Assembly: GCA_028583605.1 (NCBI GenBank) | Contig: CM053333.1 | Location: 14,922,638 to 14,986,637, forward strand | DNA length: 64,000 bases | Direction of reading: 5' to 3' | From: Dastarcus helophoroides | Taxonomy: Eukaryota; Arthropoda; Insecta; Coleoptera; Bothrideridae | Shown: one piece after another, positions 34,369-46,400 of the stretch | Layout: each line of letters opens with the position of its first letter | Numbering within the stretch: the stretch's first letter is position 1 | The notes under the pieces: generated by a model | What the model was told of the DNA's origin: nothing | Seen by the model: only the letters and a program-made list of their open reading frames with translations | Databases searched by the model: none | Made by a program: the position numbers and the translations under genes

Positions 34369-35094
34369 TATACACGGATGGATCGAAAACAAATACGGGC
34401 ACTGGAACAGGAATCTTCTCGGAAGACCTGAACCTAAATGTAAGTGTTAAGTTATATAAATATTTAACAATCTTTCAAGCGGAGATGTTGGGAATTTTAT
34501 ATAGCGCCGAACAAATGACGCAACTAAACATTACAGGAAAATATATTCAAATAAAGACGGACAGCTAGGCAACCCTTAAGGCCCCGAGAAATGTGAAAAC
34601 AAACTCAGTGCTGGTATGGAACTGCCACCTAGCTTTAGAACGTCTATCACAAGAGAATGCAATTGATCTAATATGGATGAAAGGACATTCTGGAAAAGAG
34701 GGAAACGAACGCGCTGACAAACTGGCGAGGAAGGGTTCGGAGGGACAATTCGTTGGACTAGAACCAACTCTTCTCATGGCGAGATCAATCGTAAGGTCCC
34801 TACTTAACGAAGAAATTTATCGTAAACACAAAGCCATATGGGCATCAATAACAACATGCCGACAAACTCACGCATTCATTAGAATGCCGTGCAGGAAAAA
34901 GGTAAACCAAGCCTACAACTCTCAAGGAATAATCTCAGAAAACTTGTTGGGATTAAACAAACACCTCAACAGAATGGGAATTATAAACGACATGAGCTGC
35001 AGAGAGTGTTTTGAAGAAGATGAGAGTGTCGAACACGTGATGTGTCACTGCCCGGCACTAGCATCAATCAGAGGATCCACGCTGGGGGACTTCT
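34366..35094 (+). pseudogene. LINE family B RNase H domain, one premature stop
   Basis: The frame resumes at VYTDGSKTN (first catalytic Asp), then FQAEMLGIL (catalytic Glu) and IKTDS followed by a TAG at 34566-34568. Relatives have DSQATLKAL, so the stop is a CAG to TAG change. Next come WMKGHSGKEGNERADKLA (last catalytic Asp), a linker, and CRECFEEDESVEHVMCHCPA, a Cys/His cluster found at the C-terminus of such ORF2 proteins. The four acidic residues of RNase H are all present. Apart from the stop the domain looks young. The last stop codon is at 35095-35097 after GDF. Confidence 0.85.
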
Positions 35095-35299
35095 GACCTA
35101 GTGTGGTCAGTTTGAGAAAGGCGCATCCAAGGGACGTTCTTCAGTTTCTCAACAAGGTTGGGTGGCTGAATGATTGACCAAGGACACCTCAATCACGGAG
35201 ATAGCACAATGGGCCCGAAAAGGGTGGCCTAATTGCTGGCCTAACCTTTAGACAACCCACAACGAATCCAGAATCCAGAATCCAGATGTAGAAAAAATA

Positions 35300-36065
35300 C
35301 ATAAATCAACAACTTAATAAATCTTGCAATTTTGATTTCAAAAATTAAAGATGTGTGTATGTGACAAAAACTTTAAAAGAATTGTTTCAAGTATTTGCTT
35401 TAAGGTAAAATGATTTATCGATGTTCCGATTTTTTTTCGGGATTTTGATTTTTTATCGAACTTTCAGCGAAATTTACACAAAATTTTGTTTATGTCAAAA
35501 TTTCGAGTTTAGTGTCGAATTTTATATTAAAACACTAAACATCTTTCTTAAACTTTCCACTTAGGTTTTAAAAGTTTGAATCTATTCTCAACATTTCGCC
35601 TTAAAGTTGTTATAAACAAAAAATCCTACTTACATTTCAAATTCCAAAAAAAAGAAAAAATTCGAAATAAAATTGGAAAACTTTTTAAGATCTTGAAGTT
35701 TTTTTCAAAATTTTGTGTTTCTAATTTCAAATTCTAGACTTTGGAAGTTGAACTTTAAATGTCTTTGATTTTTCAAAAATTTGAATTTAAAGATGAATTT
35801 AATCTGAAAACTTTGAAATTTCAACTTTAAAATCAAAGTTTTAATATTTTTAAAAATAAAGAATAAAAACTGTAAATCTCAAGCTTGAATTTAGATATTT
35901 AAAAATGAACTAAGAGTTTTAAGTTTTTACTTTATTTCGGAATTTTTAAATCCCAAACTCGAGATTTCGACTTTTTTCTTTAAATTTCGACATTTCAACA
36001 TATGAAATTTTAAGTTGAAATTAAAGAAAAAATAGGAATTCCAAATTTAAACTTGACATTCATCA
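35300..36065. repeat. AAATTT-type low-complexity island
   Basis: Resumes right after the LINE target duplication. It is the continuation of the 29940-32230 island that the LINE split. Confidence 0.45.
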
Positions 36066-36068
36066 AAT

Positions 36069-38213
36069 AGGCCAGTAACCATAAAATTAGTCTTAAAATG
36101 AGGCGTTTCATGAAATAATTCGAAGAAAGTTGGTAATCATTTTAATGCCTTTTTTCATTCTTAAAATGGGTAATCTAAGTTTCCACGGTGTCAAGGGGTA
36201 AACTTAACTTTCTAGCTAAAAAAAACCGCGAAATGTTTGTACTTTTTTCCATTTTCCAGTAGTAACTTTTGAACGGCGTTCCTTACGGAAAAAATAGTTA
36301 TTACAAGAATTTTAGGGCATAAAATTTTGGTTAAAATAGGTACCCGAAAGTTAAAATCTGGTGCGGTGGTATAGCAGCAATTGACAGCCAAAAAGGGTAC
36401 TTTTTTGTCCATTGTATGAAATTTGTACTACCCTAATATCCATGCATGCGTAACTTCGAAACTGCTATTCTAACTCAAAAAACTTATAAAATAAAAGTTG
36501 TGGAGCATAAAATTTTCCGTCCAGTGAGTACCAAAATATTTAAATTAGGGTAAATTTACGTATACATATGTACATAAATCCAAAATGATTACCTAGTTAG
36601 ATGTTCTCTAGTTTGCATTCCATACATGTTTGGTACATATAAATTACCTTTGGCTCCATTGTGCATCAAATTTAAATACCTTTTATTCTTTGCTAACGTC
36701 AGAAAATAGAAATTGGGGAGTTACGTTAACATAATTATATAAGTGTCTTGAGAGTTGATTTCCCGAAATCATCAAGTTCTTGGAATTCCTACAATTCCTT
36801 CATCGAAAAAGATTATTAAAACATAATCATTAACAGGTGAACAGACAGACATTTTTTATTTCATTCTTTGCTATAACCTCTAGCACTTATAGTTGGATAA
36901 GACGTAGGTGTGTTAATGAAATGGTTAGTATTAGGCACCCGAGTTTCTTCTGAAATTTCCTTTGACCTGTTGACCTTTATTCTCCCAACTTGTAAAAGCT
37001 TTAGGTACTCAGCAATTGTAAAGATCATCCTATTTTACATGTTTTAAACGGATGCAATATCACATTAGTATTCTTTTGCCAAAGGAAACTTAAGCTCTCG
37101 AGGCTACTGGAAGCGAATCGATCTTTGAGGAGATCGAGGCGGTGTAAGTTTGTAAGAATAAATGCACTGATGTAGGTTATACAGTGCAATTAAAACGTTC
37201 GTATCAGCCCTGTGTTGTTCTATATCGGTCCAAGAATACTAAAACTCGTTGGGTTTTCAACCATGCTTGCTGCTCCCTACTAAAGCAGCAGTATTTCAGT
37301 ATTTTCTGCAGGCATGCCACCAAATTTAAATGTGATGTTTTTAGGCGAACAGTTTACTAAACTAGAAATTGCCTGTTATTTATCTCCATCATCAATGAAC
37401 CGGCTCCACCTAATAATTAAAGGAGAAACTGTTACCTTATTTTTTTGCCAACCTAATGTGTGTTTTAACCGACGACATCATGCCATCTACCCCAGTGGAT
37501 TTATTTTTAAAATATTGCACTGCTATGATATCCTCAAAAATGATGCAACTTCCAGTAACTTCAAGAACGAAAGTTCCCTTAGCAAAAGAAGGCTCAGGTT
37601 ATGTTGCATTCGCTCAAAGCCTGTAAAATATTGTTTCGCATAACTGAGTATCTGAAGCTTATGGGAGTTGAGGAAATGAAGTAAATATTCCTCCCCCCCC
37701 CACCCAAAAATCAGAGGAAATTACTCGGGCTCCTAATAGCACCATTTCAATAACATATGTACTTTGGTACTTCCTAGACGTAAAATTAAATTCTTTACAA
37801 ATTTTATTCTATAGGTTTTTGAAGTCAAAATAACAGTTTCAAAGTTACGTACGCATGAATTGTGAGATAGTAAAATTTCATACAATGGGTAAGAAAGTGC
37901 CTTTTTTTGGTTGTGCATTGCTGCCATACCACTGCACCAAATTTCAAGCTTTAAGTACTCATTTAAACATAAATTTAATGCTCTATAATTCTTGTAGAAA
38001 CTATTTTTTCGTAAGAACCGCGGTTTGAGAATTATCCCTGGAAAATTGAAGAAAAGTGCCAAAATTTCGCGGTTTCTTTGGGCTAAAAAGTTAAACCCAC
38101 ACCTTGAGATTGTGGAAACTCAGATTACTCATATTTAACATCAAATAAAGGCATTAAAATGATTTCCAGCTCTTTCAAAATTATTTCATTAAAAAATCCT
38201 AATTTCACTGGTC
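36069..38213. mobile_element. large inverted-repeat element with a 1.2 kb core
   Basis: Arms of about 480 bases (36069-36560 and 37735-38213) are imperfect inverted copies. Matching blocks, left versus reverse-complemented right: GGCCAGT / GGACCAGT, AATCATTTTAATGCCTTT, GAGTTTCCAC-like, AACCGCGAAAT, ACAAGAATTNTAGNGCAT, GGTGCNGTGGTAT, CCATTGTATGAAATTT and CATGCGTACGTAAC-like. Target duplication was not resolved. The core (36560-37735) contains ordinary sequence and a 109-residue open frame. It is probably a non-autonomous DNA transposon, but the superfamily is unknown. Confidence 0.7.
37314..37643 (+). other. 109-residue open frame in the core of the inverted-repeat element, unrecognised
   Basis: This is the only sizeable open frame in the core (MPPNLNVMFLGEQFTKLE start). 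It has seven cysteines and a basic C-terminal third (KRRLRLCC). No transposase signature, signal peptide or zinc-binding spacing is convincing. It could be chance or the remnant of an exon. Its location between long inverted repeats is the only reason to list it. Confidence 0.2.
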
Positions 38214-39025
38214 CAAAAATCGAAATTTCGGAAATAAAATGTAATTTTTTTAGAGATTTTTTTTTTCCAATAACTTTCTCATTTGTAAAAAGTACGGTAC
38301 GCCGTTGTTTGGGACATATCTTGTTTCTATCAAAATGGAATTCCAGAGCTGCAATTAAGTACGAATTAGACTTGTCTTTGCCTTAAAAGAGCACCAAAAA
38401 CTAATCCGAAGCTTAACATTTCAGCTCGAAGATCAAGACAATGGATTGATTTGGGACGCACTATGTTTAATCACAAAAGAGGATCCCAAGGCTGCACTTA
38501 ATTATTGTAAATTAGACTCGCTCTTAGATCAAAATGTGTTTGAGAATTTAATCCAAAGTTCGCCTTTAGCTTAAAATAATCCTAAAAATTCTGCTTAGAT
38601 TATGTAAAGTTTGAATTGGAACACGCTGCATTCCCTTATGGTTAAATTGACATAAAAACTGGTTTCTCGCAAACATATTCTAAATACTGAATATTATCGC
38701 AAAAGGTATACAACATGATTTATAGACTTTATATTCTCCAAAAAAAGGTATCTATATGTTTTTTTGTACGAGTGATAGTTCATGAGATAACGACATTTCG
38801 AAAATTGAAAAAACAAATAGTATTGGGAGTTAGATGCGAAATTCAAATAAAATTCGAATTGACTTTCGGTCGTGGCGAAAAGTCTTGCCTGGTATTGGCA
38901 GTTACGTAAACGTCTTTTTCTTCATGTACCAATTATATTTTTGTCCGAGAGTCAGACGCTTACATGATGTTGGTAACCGAAATAATAAATATTGTCAATA
39001 ATTTTACATGAAGCTTTTGGTTTTG
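38214..39025. other. unassigned sequence
   Basis: No supportable feature. Confidence 0.3.
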
Positions 39026-39029
39026 ATTT

Positions 39030-39760
39030 TTGTTTAAAGGGTTGTTTTCATATGGAATTGGTTTCAATATTTTATTGAAGTAATTGTGTGTAGTATAAAG
39101 TATTCGAAATGATTCCAATTGAATGTCTTTCCTGTTAGATTGTGCGACTTATGACCTACTAATATTTTGCCAATGTTTTATTGAAAATAATCATGAGTTC
39201 AACATTTTTTTTCCAGTTTATGTTGTGGAATTATTTTTGTTATTCGACTTGTCAAGCAAGCTTCTTCCTGGTGGAATAATTTTTTATTGAAGCAAATGTG
39301 ATTTTGTGTGATATGTTTATTGACCCCTACCCAACCTGAATCCTAACACAATACTCAATTAAGCTGAAGAAAATTAAAGAGGATTTTTCTCCAAATTTTA
39401 ATTCATGTTCTTCGGTCTTCTCCTCGAATCTGGTGAGTATATTTATTAATTGTCTTGTACTTTCGATAGTCAAGCAAGTTTTTTCCTTTGAGGGTAATTT
39501 TTTTTGTTGTAAATACTTTTCTCTGTCTCATTTTTCCTTATTTTTTAACACAATATTATCTAGTGTGAATCCTATTTTGCTGTTGCTATTTTTTTTAATG
39601 TGCAGGTGTGGTTCTGAGAAAAACAATCATTTGTACCGTTTCTCAGTTTTTATTTTGGAGTTAGTGATTGGTGTATATTATTAAATGTTTTGGTCTAGCA
39701 AGTTCCTTTCTGGCCAAGTAATCTTCTATTGATGCAGAAATGCTTTTGTTTACCTGACGC
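39030..39760. repeat. degenerate tandem repeat, about 220-base period, four units
   Basis: The block GTCAAGCAAG(C/T)TTCTTCCTGG followed by AATTTTTTATTGAAGCAAATG recurs at about 39251, 39468 and 39693. A weaker first unit lies near 39030-39110 (TTTTATTGAAGTAATTGTGT). Units are strongly diverged. Confidence 0.5.
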
Positions 39761-40920
39761 TCAACGTCCAGTCGAAGTAGGCCGTTTGGCTGTCATGGTT
39801 ATAATTCTGAATTATAGCTGCGAAGCAGATAGGTAAATAGGGCAATAATTATGCAAAACATAAATCTAAGACAGGATGTTGGCAATGACCGGGTGAAAAG
39901 GAGGAAGGTTGAAATGATTCATCAGTTAGTGCCATATATTTAGGTGATTGCTTATGCGTTTGACATCTAAATGTAGTAGGTAATCAACGTAAGCTTTGCG
40001 CTTTATTAATATCTGTAATTAGGCCGATTTGATACATGCCCCCATAGCACACTTCATTAAAACACGCGAAGTTGAGGCCCTATAGAGCCCCGAATTAAAT
40101 ACTAGCTCCGCGCTCTTTTGATTCTAAATGACAAACTAAAGTTGCTCGGTTATTAAGTGAAATAGTTCACTCATGAATGTTTCCGTTTCATGTCAATATA
40201 AAAGCATTTTTTTGTGAGCCAGGTTCATTAATATGTTTCATTTATTAAAATTTTGATTGAAACATTATAATTAATAGAAGGGTTTACATTAAATCTTCCA
40301 GGTTTGATTGACTGAGTCATAACTTCATATGAAGCTTTTGCTGTGTGTATATGTGTCTGTTTCAGAAACTCAACTTTCGAAAACTTAATTTACTTTACAC
40401 CCCGTGTAGTTTGAAGTCTATTATTTGCACTGATTTCATCCTGTCGTCGCAAGTGTTAACTGCTTCCTTGTTCGAGGTATAAATTAACTATTTGCAGGCA
40501 GAATCCAACATCGTATAACTAATCCAAACTGCAGTTGAACCTGCAGATTAAACGGTTGTATTGCTTAATTTTCAAGTCCTTTTATCACTTGTGTCTCAGC
40601 TCCGACTCTTATAATACTTCTAAATGAAGGTTCACTAATTAGTCAAAAATGTTTAAGAGTTTTTCGTTAATAAAAGAATCAAGCTAAGAGGAATCTGTAT
40701 TTATTTATTCTCTCGGTAAAAGTGAGGGTCTAACCCCGCAAGTTGTAAGTAATAATTTTGAAAGTTTTTTGCTTTATACATTTGCCTAATTACATCTTTA
40801 TATTTCAACGAACCTGGATTATTTAATGGTGTCCAGTACCCAATAAGTATTTTAAAAAAGTTGGCTCCAAACAAGAACATTCTGTTGCCTTTCGAACTGT
40901 GATCAACATTGGGCATATTT
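39761..40920. other. unassigned sequence
   Basis: No gene or repeat that I can support. Confidence 0.3.
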
Positions 40921-40938
40921 CTCTCTCTCTCTCTCTCT

Positions 40939-40989
<51 letters not shown>

Positions 40990-41002
40990 TGTCTCTCTCT
41001 CG
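40919..41002. repeat. (CT)n microsatellite
   Basis: A nearly pure CT dinucleotide run of about 80 bases with a TTTT interruption near 40941 and a few C/G interruptions near its right end. The minus-strand frame across it encodes an Arg-Glu repeat and is an artefact. Confidence 0.95.
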
Positions 41003-41655
41003 CTCGTGCGCGCCATCAAGGAGAAGTTGAGCGGTAAATAATTTTAAATCCTTTACTTTTTTCAGTCCCATTAATGAATTTGAAAGGTTAAACAAAAACT
41101 TGATTATATGTTTTGGTAGAAAAATTGCATTTTAAAGTTACCCAAAATTTATGCACCGCCCAAGATTATATGCAATTTTTCATATTTTACCATAATAAAT
41201 AATTTCAGTTAAGCTTCGATTGCTTATTAAAATAGTAAGTTAATTTGGTAGCAAGACTTGTTTACAACAATGTAAAAAAAATATTGAAACTTTTAGAGGA
41301 GGTTATTATCATTTTATTAGCTTTGAAAACTTCCACTAAATTGCTAAACTTTTTGTGGTAGTTCAAACTACTTTTTTAACACGTTACGCCCAAACATAAT
41401 TGTTCATAATACTCAGTTTGATGTTACTTGTTGAAAAATTTTTATAAATTTATCAAGAACTAATAGACCCTGGTCAAAATCCCTGATGCGAATTCACGTT
41501 ACAATTATTATTGTATGCTTACATAAATTTACAATTTTTCAGCAAATTCTTAATAACAATCAGATGTTATTTGAAACTACGGTAAATTAAATAAAGCTAA
41601 AGCTACAAAAAATGCATTTTTAATCTAAACAAAATGATGTAATATTTAAGAGGTA

Positions 41656-41656
<1 letters not shown>

Positions 41657-41700
<44 letters not shown>

Positions 41701-41701
41701 T
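41657..41701. repeat. (AAT)n microsatellite
   Basis: About 14 uninterrupted AAT units. Confidence 0.95.
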
Positions 41702-41929
41702 GATATCCAATCCCAATGCAAATCATTCCAAACCTGAAAAAGTTGTTTTAGACAATAAGTCTATTTAATAATGAGAAATATTTCAGATAATTCTTATAAT
41801 AAAATATTTTCATCTCAGAAAATTCATATGAATGATGCAAAATGAGAAAATGTTTGACCATTAACTAAAGGGACATTTTTGTATACAGTGGCTTGTCGAT
41901 CCTTTTATAAATAAGAAAGAAAGTGTTTA

Positions 41930-42420
41930 GAAGTTTTAATTTTTTAGTTTTTTTTGTTGACAAGATCTAAACAAAATATACTTGGACTTTTTATTATAAT
42001 TTTTAATTCAACTTTGGCTTCAAAGTCGAAATTTAAAATCTTATCTTGAGATATGTGTAAAAATCCAAAAGAAAAATAAAAATTTCAAAAAGCAACAATT
42101 CAAAATTTCTATAAAAGAACACTTTAAAACTCAATCTTGTATTTTTTTACAAATCTGATTTTTTCTTTAAAACCTTTATTTAGGATTTTAAATTTAAAAT
42201 TTGAATAACAATTATACTTATGCAATATTAAAGTTAAAATTTTGTGATTAAAATTGACAAGAAACAACTTAATATTTTAAAATTAAACTTGAATATTTAA
42301 TCTTAAATATAAAATTTTGCACAAGTGATGGAAATTTCGACTGTAAAATTAACAGTTAGTCCAAAGATTCGATAAAAAAGAGAAAAAGAATGGTATGTTT
42401 TTAAGAAATTTTTGACTTAG
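41930..42420. repeat. AAATTT-type low-complexity island
   Basis: Same A-run and T-run texture as the other islands, with no coding signal. Confidence 0.4.
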
Positions 42421-42449
42421 TTCGGTTATAAATTGAAAGTGGGTTATGA

Positions 42450-42530
42450 AGAATAGTTTTGCCTCTAGTATGGATGATATGAGTTACCGTGCTCTTTTTT
42501 AAATTTAACAACTCACAGGACCCGTTTTAT
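42450..42530 (+). repeat. single unit of the GGTATGGTTGACATA family
   Basis: TTTTGCCTCTAGTATGGATG followed by ATATGAGTTACCGTGCTCTT matches one unit of the array at 17700-18300. Confidence 0.55.
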
Positions 42531-43205
42531 GATAGCTATGGCTTTGATTTCATTATATAATTGGAGAAGTTTAGTAGAAACATTTGAATGGAAATTATGT
42601 TTTTGTATGGATTTATTGTGATGACTTCTTTTTGGCCATGAAAAATTTCGAGAAGACTGGCAACCAATGTGATTTAGTAGAAATTGGAGTCACCTAGCAG
42701 AAAGACTCTCCAATACTGTTTCTTTCTGTATGATGGTTTGCATCGTATAGAATGGTTATGAAGGTTATTTAAGCTCTCTGAATATAATATAAATTTTAGA
42801 AAACCGATTACCGAAAATCGAAAACCGAAAATAGAAAGTAGTCTACTGACTATTCCGCATCGTAAAAAATATCTCTACCAATTTTCATAAAAAACGCTTC
42901 AGCAAATGAATCGTTTATATACTAGTAAGGATAACAAAAGTAAGCTTCAATAACCCAATTACTTTTTTTTTAAATTGTAAATTTAAAATCGCGTTGATTT
43001 TATTGTTGAAATCTTAGGAAGAACGAACAAAATTTTAAAATTAAAAAAATATATTTTGCGAAATTTTAAGCTTAACGTAGACATTTCTTATTTAAAATTA
43101 ATGTCGAATTGTATTTTGTAGATTGCAGATAGACGCGTGTTACTTCTTTTGTAAGGACCCTAATCTAAATTATTTTAATATTTTTCAGACTTTTCATAAT
43201 GTTTA
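42531..43205. other. unassigned sequence
   Basis: No supportable feature up to the start of the nested LINE region. Confidence 0.3.
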
Positions 43206-43209
43206 GGAT

Positions 43210-46010
43210 TTTTTGACAATAAAAAAACCAACATGACTAAAAAGAAGGTGGTTATTATTATACATTTGTAAATTCCATTTTCTTGCGTGGTAGATTAATG
43301 AACTTTCTTGGCTTTTCGGGCGAATAATTGACTAGAATTTTTTTGTTTGTCTTTGGTCTGAAGTAAGTCTCCAGAAGGTGTGCATTTGTTCCTCAACTGT
43401 AGAGTTTTGCTGAGACATGGCTTTTAGTAATACCAAAGAATGGTTCGGGCCCACAAAGTGGTGCTTTTGCTTTTCTTTACGCAAGGCTATCAGCCCTATG
43501 TCATTTATTTTTATTCTCTCGTGGTTTAGCATGTGGGAATAGTTAATTTATTTAGACAATCTTAGAGTCAAAAGCATGGGCCTTAAAAGCTCTAAGATTT
43601 GCCTGGGTATTTGAAAATATAAATATTCTGCTCATCTAATCCATCTCTTAAGACATTGCACATATTCATGTTATGTATTTCGGCCTGCAAGATGGTGGGG
43701 CTATTGTCTAGGGATTGTTATATCCCAATGCCAATAACTTTATCCATCTTGCAGCTATCTGTGTACCAGATAAAGGTTTTATTTTTTGTTTTAATATGAC
43801 AAACGAGTTTTGCTGGCGGACAGAAATAACTATTTCAAACGAAATGTCGAAGTCATAGTTAATAACCACACAGTCCTTTGGTAGCGCTATGAAATACGGC
43901 TAGAAAAACTCCATAATTTTGTGGTGTCCTGTAAGGTCCCCCTTTTTTTAAAGTTTAATCCACTCGCAAAGGGCAACCTCACTATGCCATCAAAGCACTG
44001 CGAGTAGGATGCGGAAACAAGAATATATGGCGATAAACTTCTTAAACAAGGATAGGTTGTAATTCTTGGGAACAATTCCTTTCAGTAACGAGCTCCATAG
44101 CATGGAAGTTCTATAGAAAAAAGACTCCCCGTGTCACTGTGTCAAGCTCGACCGCATAGGAATTTGGTGTCTCCGACTGTCTTGTATGCCTTAAAAATCT
44201 AGGCCTTGGGGGGATCAATCCTATTAGTTCCTGTGAGCATATTCCATGATAGTATTTGTAGAAAAAAGATAAGTCACCAACCATCCACCTGGACTCTAGT
44301 GTTTCGAGAGAATCGGTCAAACTGTCGTTATCAATTAGGCGAATCGCTCTTCTTTGAATTAATCCAAAAGAGCTAAAGTGTGCTTTGGGGCTGAACTTTA
44401 AACTTGAGAACAGTATTCTAGTGTTGGCCTAACTTAAGTTTTGTATAGTGTAAGTAGCTTATAAGATGTAAAGTACTTTTTAATTCTAAAAAGAAAGCCT
44501 AGCTTCTGAGAGGCAGAGTTAGCAATGGTGCATACATGATCGTCTTAAGGGAAGTCAGTGCTTGCGCCCACTCCTAGGATAGCCATATTAGATCCCATCG
44601 GGAGAATTTTACCGTCCATTAGTATGTTTGTTGCAATATCCCTTGATGTTTTCTTAAAGGAAACTGCGGCCTGAGTTTTTGAAGCGTTGAAATCGACTAA
44701 CTTTTTCTTACCCTATTCTATAATGATTTCGAAATCCCGATCAAACATCTGTATCTGCCGTTTTCTTAGTCGATTTGAAGCAGCGACGGATAGTGGTTTG
44801 TCGCAGAAAAAAAACACACCAGGTTACTATCATCTACGTAGCTGTATATCGGATTGGAAGTTAAAGCTAAGAGATCATTTATGTGTAACAGAAACAGAGT
44901 AGGAGATAGCAAAGACACCTGAGGCACCCCTCCATTAATTGCAAATGTCTCGGATGAGATGCCATCGACGACGACCTGAAGAGATCTGTCAGCGGGAAAA
45001 TTGGATATCAAATAACAGAGTCGAGGAGCAAGACCTTAAAATGTTAATTTAGCGAGAAAAGATCGGTGCCAGACTAAAGCCTTTGAGATATCCAATGCCA
45101 CAATCCTAGCCTTTCCATTGCTGAGTTACAGATATGAGTAACATATGCCTGTAGATCACCAGTTGAGCGTTATTGTCTGAAACCGTATTTCCTGTCCCAG
45201 ATGATTCTATTCTCCAGATAACTTTTTCCATCACTTAAGATATAACGGGCAACAAAGATATAGGGCGCTAGTTGTTAGCCAGATTCCTTTTTCCCTTTTT
45301 AGGGACAGACTGCACCTTAGCAGATTTTCAGATGTTTGGAAATACACCTTTGTTGTAAAAGAGGGTGAACAATTTGCTTAAGACAGGAGTTAACTCTGAA
45401 GCGCACTTTTTAAGAACAATAGCGGGGGATACCATCAAGGCCAGAAACTTTCGAGGTGTCGAGCTCGAGGGGGAATCGTCCTGATTTTGTGTTGTCTGAA
45501 AAAAACTTCAGGCATCAAGGTGCCAATCTTAGGAGGAATAGGAGGTTCTGCGTTTCGAGAATCAAGGTTGCCCCTGGCGCATTTTACGATCGAAATTACT
45601 TTTTTTCTGTCTGGTGGATTCGTAAGGCAGAGCTGGCCGCCTCCCTCTTTGCACAAAGATGGCAGTACAAAAGGCCCAGCATGACCTCCATTTCTGCCAT
45701 AGGGCTGGTGTGCTACGGTTCAGACAGGCCAGCCGTTGCGTTTTGTGCAATTTGCTTTAGACCAATTTTTCTTCACATTTTGGCTACCACATGGAGAAGG
45801 CATATATAACGACGAGTCTTACTACTGCATTTAATATGACTACAAGATCGTTTTTGATTTTAGTCCCCATAACTTACCAATTAAGGAACGGCATGTCCAC
45901 AACGCAAGAAATTCTGGAGTCAAGGTGGACTCCTAGATATTTTACTTCGCTTGAAAGAATAAGTTATTTTTTATTAAAGAAGAGAGCTCCTAAAATACTT
46001 TTCCTTTAAT
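43210..46010 (-). mobile_element. second RNase-H LINE, split by a nested LINE family A
   Basis: Two minus-strand halves flank a family A element. The upstream half (45613-46010) reads, across frameshifts, EVKYLGVHLDSRIS, TQRLACL and MAEMEVMLGLLYCHLCAKRE through SSALRIHQ, which is the RT-to-RNase H connection region of I/R1-like ORF2 proteins. The downstream half (43210-43930) resumes at GHHKIMEF, LPKDCVVINYDFDISFEIVI and WYTDSCKM, then LQAEIHNM and NTQANLRAFKA. It ends TSDQRQTKKF and INLPRKKM. These follow one another exactly as in an intact family member, so the family A LINE was inserted between RIHQ and DLTGHHK. The third RNase H acidic residue is N (NTQAN for DSQAN). The element differs in sequence from family B at 32250-35283. 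Confidence 0.8.
43943..45608 (-). mobile_element. LINE family A, 5'-truncated, nested inside another LINE
   Basis: The same element as 6063-8150, with the same 3' terminus (GAGTGGATTAAACTTTAAA) and the RT region. Readable blocks are MISNFPADRSLQVVVDGISS, GVPQVSLLSPTLF, the motif C variant YVDDSNL and SLTDSLETLESR. Relative to the 6063 copy it lacks about 190 bases near 45575 and has many small deletions. T-rich words at both junctions may mark the target duplication, but this is not firm. Several frameshifts make it non-coding. Confidence 0.8.
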
Positions 46011-46400
46011 GTCGAAATGTATAAATTAATGTTTAAAAAGACGAAACATCTAAAAAATATCCTCAACATTTTGAATTAAGCGGTTTAATTTCCAAATTAA
46101 AGCAAACATTTTGCGTTTAAAATCTACCTAATGCGCGATTGAAGGGAAAAAAATCAGAATTAGAAAAAATATTTTCTCAAAATTTCTAAAAATATAGTGA
46201 AAATTGAGGATTCGTCTTAAATTAAAACCAACATTCTTAGGTAAAACTGAAAGTGGCAATTTTAATTTTAAAAAAATTATGAAAAAGTTTGTAAATTTTT
46301 AAGTTTAAAAATTTCAAGCATAAGTTTCAAATGTATTATAAAAGTTTAAATTCGATTTATAACACGAAATTTCGAATGCAAAGACCGTGGGGTTATCCGC
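46010..46400. repeat. AAATTT-type low-complexity island
   Basis: Same texture; ends near the less AT-rich stretch starting about 46385. Confidence 0.4.

Larger units (their letters stand above)
32250..35283 (+). mobile_element. LINE family B (RNase-H non-LTR element), 5'-truncated and interrupted
   Basis: A plus-strand non-LTR element flanked by a direct repeat AGATGTAGAAAAA (32234-32246 and 35284-35296), read as its target-site duplication. It starts inside the RT at the IGYADDV motif (YADD at 32259-32270). It continues through the thumb/tether (KYLDIELDSKLSWKYHIENK near 32470-32530) and an RNase H domain to a C-terminal cysteine-histidine segment. The 3' end is three tandem copies of AATCCAG. 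A foldback transposon occupies 33009-34368; without it about 1.67 kb remains. RNase H plus a simple-repeat tail fits the I/R1-like groups; the clade is not certain. Confidence 0.85.

Noticed and set aside
37685..37705. C-run followed by A-rich stretch as a possible poly-C tail
   Set aside because: A single short homopolymer with no element attached.
40823..41095. 90-residue open frame with a long Arg-Glu repeat
   Set aside because: It is the translation of the (CT)n microsatellite on the minus strand.
45456..45809. 117-residue plus-strand open frame
   Set aside because: Antisense to the two nested LINEs; the readable protein similarity is on the minus strand.
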